From DATBDM01 sp036269915 (GTDB lineage: Bacteria; Actinomycetota; Thermoleophilia; Solirubrobacterales; Solirubrobacteraceae): a stretch of 11,452 bases of DNA. The stretch's first letter is position 1. The number at the start of each line of letters is the position of its first letter. The position numbers and the translations under genes were made by a program. Under the pieces are notes generated by a model. That model was not told the DNA's origin and did no database searches. It worked only from the letters and a program-made list of their open reading frames with translations. Of the stretch, positions 1-5,314 are shown piece by piece. The stretch is from the NCBI GenBank assembly GCA_036269915.1, contig DATBDM010000155.1, positions 1-11,452 on the forward strand. The letters are read 5' to 3'.

Positions 1-834
1 CCCGTCGGCGAGCAGGCGCTGCGAGAGCTGGTTGGTGTGGACGATGCCGCGGACGCGGTCGGCGTTGTCGTCCTCGGTGACGACGAGCCGGGTGTGGCCC
101 GAGGAGACGCAGCGGCGCACGGCGGTCTCGACGTCCTCGGAGAGGTCGACGGTGACGACGGCCGGCGCGGGCGTCATCACCTGGCGCGCCTGCTGCTCGT
201 GCAGGTGGAAGACGCCGGTGAGCATCCCCGCCTCGCCCGGGTCGAGCTTGCCGCCGGTGACCGACTCCTGGATCAGCACGCGCAGCTCCTCGGGCGACTC
301 GGCGTCGTCGAGCTGGCCGGAGGTGCGCAGGCCGAGAAGCCGCAGGACGCCGTTGGTCGCCGCGTTGAGCGCCGCGACGAACGGGGCCACGCCGCGAGCG
401 AAGAGGTACAGCGGCCGGGAGGTGACCCGCGCCATCGTCTCGGCCTTCTGGATCGCGTAGAGCTTCGGGACCTGCTCGCCGAAGACGATGTGCAGCGAGG
501 TCGTGATCAGGTAGGCGAGCGCGAACGAGATCGCGTAGCGGACGTTGTGCGAGACGTTCTCGCCGATCACGTTCTCGAAGATCCGCCCCACCGCCGGCTC
601 GCCGATGAAGCCGATGCCCAGCGAGGTCAGCGTGATCGCGACCTGGACCGCGCTCAGGTAGCGCGAGAGGTCGTCCATCAGCCGCACGGCGACGCTCGCG
701 CCGCGCTTGCCCTCGTCGGCCATCGATTCGAGGTGCGCCTTGCGCGAGCGCACGAGGGCGAACTCCGCGGCGACGAAGAACGCGTTGAGGAGGATGAGGA
801 CCAGGACGGCCAGCAGCAGCAGCGCCGTGGTCAT
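1..834 (-). CDS. CNNM/HlyC-CorC family membrane protein with CBS domain (C-terminus cut by window edge)
   Basis: The reverse strand is open from an ATG at 834 to the window edge (278 codons seen). Residues 1-25 form a hydrophobic helix followed by EFALVRSRKAHLE, the typical start of the DUF21/CNNM transmembrane domain. Further family marks are LTSLGIGFIGEPAV near residues 69-82 and FGEQVPK near 118-124, which matches the conserved GExxPK signature. After the membrane domain (to about 165) comes QVMTPAPAVVTVD (218-230), the usual entry to the paired CBS domains; the first CBS runs to the edge. Members are about 420-450 residues, so roughly a third is missing. The family is linked to Mg2+/Co2+ transport or efflux; 'haemolysin' in older names is misleading. 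It lies downstream of the dehydratase gene on the same strand, with 119 bp and a hairpin between them. The family is secure, the ion specificity is not. Confidence 0.93.
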   Translation of the reverse strand, partial: MTTALLLLAVLVLILLNAFFVAAEFALVRSRKAHLESMADEGKRGASVAVRLMDDLSRYLSAVQVAITLTSLGIGFIGEPAVGRIFENVIGENVSHNVRYAISFALAYLITTSLHIVFGEQVPKLYAIQKAETMARVTSRPLYLFARGVAPFVAALNAATNGVLRLLGLRTSGQLDDAESPEELRVLIQESVTGGKLDPGEAGMLTGVFHLHEQQARQVMTPAPAVVTVDLSEDVETAVRRCVSSGHTRLVVTEDDNADRVRGIVHTNQLSQRLLADG

Positions 835-913
835 GGGCGGTCCCCGGGGCGCGCGGTGCGCGCGCCGTTACTTCGGGAGGAGTCGTCGTCGTTCATCTAG
901 CGACGTGGCGAAC

Positions 914-951
914 GGTAGCAGCGGACCGGACGGACACCCGGTGGTGCTACC
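914..951 (-). terminator. Two-tier hairpin after the dehydratase gene; terminator or leader structure
   Basis: On the minus strand the outer arms GGTAGCA (951-945) and TGCTACC (920-914) pair over 7 bp. Inside them ACCGG (942-938) pairs with CCGGT (929-925) around an 8-base loop. The hairpin begins two bases after the stop codon of the dehydratase gene, which suits a terminator. It has no T-run after it, as is common for high-GC actinobacteria, so it could instead be a leader structure of the downstream transporter gene. Confidence 0.5.
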
Positions 952-953
952 CG

Positions 954-1232
954 TCAGGCCGCGTCGTCGATCTGCCCCGCGAGGTCCAGGTCAGCCTGCG
1001 TGATCCCGCCCTCGGAGTGGGTGGACAGCGTGAAGCGCACGTGGTTCCAACCGTGCACGAGGATGTCCGGGTGGTGGTTGGCGGCCTCGGCCAGCTCGCC
1101 GGCCCGCACCGCGAGCGCCATCGCCGACGCGAAGTCCTCGCGCTTGAACTCGCGCGCGATCGCGTCGCCCTCGCGCGTCCACTCCGACCTCGCGAGCGCC
1201 GCGGCGATCTCGTCGTCGCTGAGCCGGCTCAT
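954..1232 (-). CDS. 4a-hydroxytetrahydrobiopterin dehydratase (pterin-4a-carbinolamine dehydratase)
   Basis: A 92-residue protein, a normal length for the family (about 90-110). It dehydrates 4a-hydroxytetrahydrobiopterin to the quinonoid dihydropterin in pterin cofactor recycling in the cytoplasm. The active-site pattern is complete: E49-xxx-H53-H54-P55, then W62, H72 and D81. SRLSDDEIAAAL at the start and W18 also fit the family. The ATG at 1232 is preceded by AGGA, only two bases upstream, so the spacing is short. The frame stays open far upstream, but that extension runs antisense through the neighbouring gene and resembles nothing, so I place the start here. No aromatic amino-acid hydroxylase gene is visible nearby, so its physiological partner is unknown. 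It is divergent from the BtuF-like gene with 15 bp between start codons. Confidence 0.93.
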   Translation of the reverse strand: MSRLSDDEIAAALARSEWTREGDAIAREFKREDFASAMALAVRAGELAEAANHHPDILVHGWNHVRFTLSTHSEGGITQADLDLAGQIDDAA

Positions 1233-1247
1233 ATCCTGCACCGTGCC
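1233..1247. promoter_or_regulatory. 15-bp divergent start region; possible leaderless promoter for the plus-strand gene
   Basis: Only 15 bp separate the ATG of the minus-strand dehydratase (1232) and the ATG of the plus-strand gene (1248). TATCCT at 1232-1237 lies 10 bp before the plus-strand ATG and resembles a -10 box, which would put the transcript start at or very near the ATG. I see no purine-rich ribosome site before that ATG and no clear -35 box. Any promoter for one gene must lie inside the coding region of the other. Confidence 0.3.
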
Positions 1248-2144
1248 ATGCGCATCGTCTCGCTCGTCCCGTCTGCCACCGAGCTGTTGTTCGCGCTCGG
1301 GCTCGGCGACGAGGTTACCGCCGTGACGCACGAGTGCGACTTCCCGCCACGGGCGCGCGAGCTGCCGAAGGTGACCCGCGACGTGATCGGCCCCGGGCTC
1401 TCCTCGGCGCAGATCGACCGCGCCGTGCGCGACCTCACCGAGCAGGGCCTGGCGATCTACGAGCTCGACGAGACGCTGCTCGAGCGCCTGCAACCCGACT
1501 TGATCGTCACCCAGGAGCTGTGCACCGTCTGCGCGGTCGCCTACGAGGACGTGACGAAGGTCGCGGAGCGCATCGAGTCGCACCCGAAGGTGATCTCGCT
1601 CGACCCGACGACGCTCGGGGAGGTCCTCGGCGACGTCCGCACCCTCGCCCAGGCCGCCGACGCCAAGGACGCCGGCGTCGACCTCGTGCAGGACGCCGCC
1701 AGGCGCATCGACCGCGTCCGGCTCGCCGTGCGCGACGCCGCGCCGGTCAGCGTGGCCGCGCTCGAGTGGCTCGACCCGGTCTTCACCGCCGGCCACTGGA
1801 CGCCGCAGCTGATCGAGTACGCCGGCGGCGTCGACGTCCTCGGCCTCGCCGGCGAGCACTCCGAGCAGCGGACGTGGGAGGAGGTCGCCGCGGCCAGACC
1901 CGACGTCATCGTCGTGATGCCGTGCGGCTTCGACGCCGAGCGCGCCGCCGAGGATGCCTACGAGTACGCGGACGAGCTCGATGCGATCGGCGCCCGCCGG
2001 GTCGTGGCGGTGGACGCCGCCGCGTACTTCTCGCGCCCCGGCCCGCGACTGATCGACGGCCTCGAGCTGCTGGCCCACATCCTCCATCCCGACCTCGTTC
2101 CCGAGCCTCCGGAGGGCGCGGAGGCCGTCGAGATCGGCCTCTAG
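1248..2144 (+). CDS. Cytosolic BtuF/TroA-like periplasmic-binding-fold protein ('cobalamin-binding protein')
   Basis: A 298-residue protein of the BtuF/FepB-type substrate-binding fold (COG0614 type). It begins MRIVSLVPSATELLFALGLG, which is the first strand and helix of the mature fold, so there is no signal peptide or lipobox and it should be cytosolic. Marks of the stand-alone subgroup are H29-C30-D in THECDFP, the C92-xx-C95 pair in TQELCTVCAV, WLDPVFTAGHW (174-184) and MPCGF with C226. The two lobes are about 1-115 and 165-280, joined by a long helix. No permease or ATPase gene is adjacent, so it is not part of a visible transporter. Databases often call such proteins cobalamin-binding; that label is by homology and the real ligand is uncertain. 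The upstream open frame (from 1017) is antisense to the dehydratase and is not used as the start. The gene ends tail to tail with the rhomboid gene. Confidence 0.88.
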   Translation: MRIVSLVPSATELLFALGLGDEVTAVTHECDFPPRARELPKVTRDVIGPGLSSAQIDRAVRDLTEQGLAIYELDETLLERLQPDLIVTQELCTVCAVAYEDVTKVAERIESHPKVISLDPTTLGEVLGDVRTLAQAADAKDAGVDLVQDAARRIDRVRLAVRDAAPVSVAALEWLDPVFTAGHWTPQLIEYAGGVDVLGLAGEHSEQRTWEEVAAARPDVIVVMPCGFDAERAAEDAYEYADELDAIGARRVVAVDAAAYFSRPGPRLIDGLELLAHILHPDLVPEPPEGAEAVEIGL

Positions 2145-2938
2145 ATCCCCAGACCGGAGCCGCCGGCGACGGCGAGCGCTCCGGCGACCGCGAGGACGGC
2201 GACCGCCGCGGAGACGCCGAGCCCGATCGCCTGCGGCAGTCGCCGGCGTGCGGTCTGGTCCATCGCGAGTGCGACGAGCCCGCCGCCGATGAAGCCGCCG
2301 ATGTGGCCGCCGATCGAGATGTTGACCCCTGGGAAGAACGTGATCGCCAGGTTGATGAACAGGATCGGCAGCAGCCCGGAGGCCATGAGGTTGATCCCGC
2401 GGCTGCGGGCCATCACGATCGCGGCGCCGAGCAGCCCGAAGATCGCTCCGGACGCGCCCGCGGTGAGGGCGTTGGGCGACACGAGCAGCGCGCCGAACGA
2501 GCCCGCGAGCAGCGACGCGAAGTAGAGCGCGGCGAAGCGCACGTTCCCCACGGCCGGCTCGATCATCTGCCCGAGCCAGTAGAGCGCGTACATGTTCGTC
2601 AGCAGGTGGAAGATGCCGTAGTGCAGGAAGCCGCTGGTGAGCAGGCGCCAGACGTCGCCGTTGGCGACGTCGGGTCCGTCGAGCGCGAAGTCGCGGTACG
2701 CCCCGCTCCCCTGGCTCGCTCCGAAGTAGATGAGCACGTTGATCGCGATCAGCACGTAGGTGACCGTCGGGTTGGCATGCATCGAGCGCAGCGTGCGCAC
2801 CGGCGTGCGGTCGCGCGAGCACTCGGGGCAGCGCATCCCGACGGGCGTCGCGGTCATGCAGTCCGGGCAGATCGCCCGCCCGCAGTTCGAGCAGGAGACC
2901 CCCGTCTCACGATCGGGGTGGCGGTAGCAGGTGGCCAT
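2141..2938 (-). CDS. Rhomboid family intramembrane serine protease with N-terminal zinc ribbon
   Basis: A 265-residue membrane protein. Residues 1-45 carry cysteine/histidine pairs C4xxH7, C16xxC19, C24xxC27 and C37xxC40, as in B-box-like zinc fingers. The rhomboid domain follows: HLLTNM with H111 and N115 in the second helix, the catalytic serine S163 in GASG, and the catalytic histidine H212 in GGHIGG. About six to seven hydrophobic helices lie between residues 57 and 258. Rhomboids cut substrate helices within the membrane. The ATG at 2938 has GGCGAG directly before it, and a small hairpin (GAAGC/GCTTC, 2948-2964) sits just upstream. The gene lies 49 bp after the RskA-like anti-sigma gene on the same strand, which suggests, but does not prove, a shared role. 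Its TAG stop overlaps the TAG stop of the convergent gene within CTAG. Confidence 0.93.
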   Translation of the reverse strand: MATCYRHPDRETGVSCSNCGRAICPDCMTATPVGMRCPECSRDRTPVRTLRSMHANPTVTYVLIAINVLIYFGASQGSGAYRDFALDGPDVANGDVWRLLTSGFLHYGIFHLLTNMYALYWLGQMIEPAVGNVRFAALYFASLLAGSFGALLVSPNALTAGASGAIFGLLGAAIVMARSRGINLMASGLLPILFINLAITFFPGVNISIGGHIGGFIGGGLVALAMDQTARRRLPQAIGLGVSAAVAVLAVAGALAVAGGSGLGI

Positions 2939-2987
2939 CTCGCCGGCGAAGCTAGCAGCGCTTCCCTACGGCTGACTTAAGCCCTGC

Positions 2988-3701
2988 TCAGGACTGCATC
3001 TTGGCGGTCAGGACCGGCTGCGTGGTCGGCGCGGGGGAGCCGCCGGGCGGCTCGGTGTTGACCATGACCAGATCCATCTTCGCGGCCGAGGCCGGCACGG
3101 AGACGACGGCCGTCCCGTCCGAGCGGGGCACGAACAGCGACGACGTCGGCACGGCCTTGCCGTCGCGGGGCTTGAGCCAGACCTGGTAGACGCGGCCCTT
3201 GGGCGGCTGCGGCAGGTGGTCGGCCGCGAGCGTCGCGTGGCCGTCCTCGATCGTCAGCTGCGCGTGGGCGGCGCTGGCCGCGCCGGTGGCGGCGAGGTCG
3301 ACCGTGCGGCTCGAGGGCTGCGTGACGACGTCGCCGACGACGAAGCCGATCGCGAGCGCGGCGGCGACGAAGGCGGGCACGGCCCAGCGGAAGCGACGGC
3401 GCTCGCGGCGCGCCGGCTCCGGCCGGTCGGCCTCGGGGCCGGCGGCGCGCAGCAACTCCGCCTCGCGTTTGACGTCGGCCATGATCCGGGCGCGCAGCTC
3501 GGCCGGCGCGCGGCGCGGCGGCACGGATGCGGGCAGCGCCGCGACGGCGGGCATCAGCTCGTCGACCTCGGCGCGGCAGGCGCTGCAGATGCCGAGGTGG
3601 GCCTCGTAGGCCTCGACCTCGTCGGCGGGCAACGCACCGAGCACGTACGCTCCGGCCGCGTCGGCCCACTGCTCGTGGCCCGGCGCCTCCCAGTCGCTCA
3701 T
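2988..3701 (-). CDS. RskA-type anti-sigma factor with zinc-binding domain
   Basis: A 237-residue single-span membrane protein. The cytoplasmic N-terminus holds the zinc anti-sigma signature H35-xxx-C39-xx-C42 after a short helix (AGAYVLGALPADEVEAYEAH). One membrane helix lies at about 106-126, after an arginine-rich stretch (RRERRRFRW). The outer part (130-237) matches the anti-sigma-K domain, with KGRVYQVWLKP near 168-178 and TSSLFVPR near 187-193. Such proteins hold their sigma factor inactive at the membrane until proteolysis frees it. Its ATG (3701-3699) overlaps the TGA of the sigma gene as ATGA, so the pair is translationally coupled. This supports cognate pairing. In Mycobacterium tuberculosis the homologous RskA controls SigK. 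Confidence 0.93.
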   Translation of the reverse strand: MSDWEAPGHEQWADAAGAYVLGALPADEVEAYEAHLGICSACRAEVDELMPAVAALPASVPPRRAPAELRARIMADVKREAELLRAAGPEADRPEPARRERRRFRWAVPAFVAAALAIGFVVGDVVTQPSSRTVDLAATGAASAAHAQLTIEDGHATLAADHLPQPPKGRVYQVWLKPRDGKAVPTSSLFVPRSDGTAVVSVPASAAKMDLVMVNTEPPGGSPAPTTQPVLTAKMQS

Positions 3702-4276
3702 AGCGTCACCGCCCCGGATCCGAGCTGGACGCGCAGCTTCTTGAGGCCGAGTCGCATCCGGCCCTTGACCGTCCCCACGGGCGTGTCGAGCATGTCCGCG
3801 ATCTCCGTATGCGTGAACCCGCCGAAGTAGGCGAGCTCGATCACCTGCACCTGCTCGGAGGGCAGCACCTCCATCGCGCGGCGGACCGTGGCGGCCTCGT
3901 CGCGGCGGGCGACCTCGAGCTCGGTGTTCTCCGGAGCCTCGAGCTTCTCCGCCGCGTTCTCGTCGTCGACGCGCGGCCGGTCGCGGACCTTGCCGCGGCG
4001 CAGGGCGTCGATCGCGCGATGGTGGACGATCCCGAGGACCCACGTGCGCACGGATCCGCGGCTGCGGTCGAAGCGCGCGCCGGAGCGCCACACGGAGATG
4101 AACGCCTCCTGCGTGACGTCCTCGGCGGCGCCGCGGGTGCCGGTCATCCGGTAGGCGAGGGCGTAGGACGACCCGCTGTGGCGCTCGTAGAGCACCGCGA
4201 AGGCGTCGGGGTCGGCGCTGCGGACCAGCTGCATGAGGTCCTCGTCGGCCAGGGATGAGAGCTCGGGCTTGCCCAT
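3698..4276 (-). CDS. ECF RNA polymerase sigma factor, SigK-like
   Basis: A 192-residue ECF sigma factor. Region 2 spans about 26-93, with AEDVTQEAFISVWR (51-64) and RTWVLGIVHHRAIDALRR (77-94). Region 4 spans about 130-182, with a helix-turn-helix in FTHTEIADMLDTPVGTVKGR ending in GLKKLR. The length is typical and there is no C-terminal extension. The ATG at 4276 starts the only sensible N-terminus (MGKPELSSLADEDLMQLVRS). The immediate downstream gene, overlapping by 4 bp, is the zinc anti-sigma factor, so regulation by release from that membrane protein is expected. Upstream there is a 63-bp gap (4277-4339) in which its own promoter may lie. The match to the SigK/SigL-like ECF subgroup is judged by eye from the anti-sigma type and sequence. 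Confidence 0.94.
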   Translation of the reverse strand: MGKPELSSLADEDLMQLVRSADPDAFAVLYERHSGSSYALAYRMTGTRGAAEDVTQEAFISVWRSGARFDRSRGSVRTWVLGIVHHRAIDALRRGKVRDRPRVDDENAAEKLEAPENTELEVARRDEAATVRRAMEVLPSEQVQVIELAYFGGFTHTEIADMLDTPVGTVKGRMRLGLKKLRVQLGSGAVTL

Positions 4277-4339
4277 TCGAAGGGTTCTTCGTACGGGACG
4301 CCGCCGCGGATCAACGGCGCTCGCGCCAGTCCCGGTGGA
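4277..4339 (-). promoter_or_regulatory. Gap before the SigK-like gene; candidate promoter/operator region
   Basis: This 63-bp gap is the largest in the minus-strand sigma block. It contains the inverted repeat GGCGC-TC-GCGCC (4316-4327). On the minus strand, TGATCC occurs twice, 28 bp apart. Neither is a recognised ECF promoter. I list it because a separate promoter for the sigma/anti-sigma pair would be expected here. Confidence 0.25.
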
Positions 4340-4720
4340 TCAGCCCGGCCGCACGTCGTCGAAGACGCGCAGGGCCTCGCGCCCGACGTCGCGCAGCGTG
4401 CGCTCGGCCAGGTCGAGGGGGCCGTGCGCGACCGCGCGACGGCGGTGGCGGCGGCGCTGGGTGCGCAGCAGGACGAGGCCGACCGCAGCGCCCGTGCCGA
4501 CCAGGACGGCGGCGGCGGGGCGCAGCGCGGCGCGCGGCCAGTTGCGCGGGTCGCGCAGGGCGGCCGCCTCCCAGGACTCGAGCTCGTCGGCCGCGAGCTC
4601 GACGAGCTCGGACATGCGCAGCTCGAGGCGCAGCTCGAGCTCCTCCGGCGGCTCGACCGGGGTCAGCGCGAGGCGCAGGCGCGCCTCGAGGTCGCGGGCG
4701 AAGCCCTCGGGCTGCGTCAT
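4340..4720 (-). CDS. Small single-span membrane protein following an ECF sigma gene; candidate anti-sigma factor
   Basis: A 126-residue protein I do not recognise. Residues 1-58 are a charged, leucine-rich segment (LEARLRLAL, EELELRLELRMSELVELAADELESWE), predicted helical and probably cytoplasmic. One membrane helix lies at about 65-86, followed at once by an arginine-rich stop (RTQRRRHRRR) and a short tail ending FDDVRPG. It has no cysteine and no HxxxCxxC, so it is not a zinc anti-sigma factor. Its ATG at 4720 lies 4 bp after the TGA of the upstream sigma gene, so the two are almost certainly cotranscribed. A membrane protein in this position is commonly the sigma factor's regulator; that role is inferred from position only. 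The codon use matches its neighbours, which supports a real gene. Confidence 0.75.
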   Translation of the reverse strand: MTQPEGFARDLEARLRLALTPVEPPEELELRLELRMSELVELAADELESWEAAALRDPRNWPRAALRPAAAVLVGTGAAVGLVLLRTQRRRHRRRAVAHGPLDLAERTLRDVGREALRVFDDVRPG

Positions 4721-4724
4721 GCGC

Positions 4725-5285
4725 TCACCCTGCCGTTTCCTTGGCTCCCACGAGCCCCTCGAGCTGACGGATGGCGCGATGGATCAGCACCTTCGTGGCG
4801 CCGTCCGAGCGGCCGAGCGCGCGCGCGATCTCCTGGTTGTCCATCCCCAGCGCGAAGCGCATGATCAGCGCCTCCCGCCGGTCGTCCGGAAGCTCCTGCA
4901 CGCAGGCGAGGATCCGCGTGAGGTCCTCGCGGTCCTCGACGATCGCTTCGGTCGTGTGCGCGGCCGACAGCTCCCCCGCGTCCTCGAGCGCGGTCTGCGG
5001 ACGGCGCGAGCGGTCGCGGTAGTAGTTGGCCGCGAGGTTGTGCGCGATGCGGATCAGCCACGGGCGCAGCGGCCGGCCGTCGGACTCGCGCAGCGCGCGC
5101 TCGAAGTGCCGGTAGGCCTGCAGGAAGGTCTGCTCCGTGAGGTCCTCGGCGTCGTGGTGGTTGCCCACCCGGTAGTACGAGTACGAGTAGACGTCGCGCA
5201 GATGCGCCCGGTAGAGGGCCGAGAACTGCTCGTCCAGCCGCGCCTTGGCCGACGGGCCGGGACCATCCTGATCTGCGTCGGGCAT
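4725..5285 (-). CDS. ECF RNA polymerase sigma factor
   Basis: A 186-residue ECF sigma factor distinct from the SigK-like one. Region 2 is at about 19-92, with HDAEDLTEQTFLQAYRHF (44-61) and PWLIRIAHNLAANYYRDRSR (75-94). Region 4 is at about 122-178, with LPDDRREALIMRFALGMDNQ (132-151) and EIARALGRSDGATKVLIHRA (152-171) forming the helix-turn-helix. The N-terminus before region 2 (MPDADQDGPGPSAKARLDEQ) is a disordered lead. The ATG at 5285 is used; I see no convincing ribosome site. The gene begins 29 bp after the end of the acyltransferase/GpsA fusion and is followed 4 bp later by the small membrane protein gene, its probable regulator. The ECF subgroup and target genes cannot be told from the sequence alone. 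Confidence 0.93.
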   Translation of the reverse strand: MPDADQDGPGPSAKARLDEQFSALYRAHLRDVYSYSYYRVGNHHDAEDLTEQTFLQAYRHFERALRESDGRPLRPWLIRIAHNLAANYYRDRSRRPQTALEDAGELSAAHTTEAIVEDREDLTRILACVQELPDDRREALIMRFALGMDNQEIARALGRSDGATKVLIHRAIRQLEGLVGAKETAG

Positions 5286-5314
5286 CCGTCACGGGAGCCT
5301 ACCCGCCAGCGCTC

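Noticed and set aside
37..900. A 287-codon plus-strand frame at the left end.
   Set aside because: It is antisense to the CNNM transporter gene, whose reverse-strand translation shows clear family motifs.
954..2822. A 622-codon minus-strand frame ending in the dehydratase.
   Set aside because: Everything before codon 531 is antisense to the BtuF-like gene or out of frame in the rhomboid gene and resembles no protein. Only the 92-residue dehydratase part is supported.
1334..2980. A 548-codon plus-strand frame.
   Set aside because: It is a shifted frame of the BtuF-like gene running on antisense through the rhomboid gene; its sequence is low-complexity RRGRR and DRD-type repeats.
4316..4327. 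GGCGCTCGCGCC as an intrinsic terminator or operator before the SigK-like gene.
   Set aside because: The stem is only 5 bp with a 2-base loop and there is no T-run. Short GC palindromes are expected by chance at this composition, so it is mentioned only as part of the gap.
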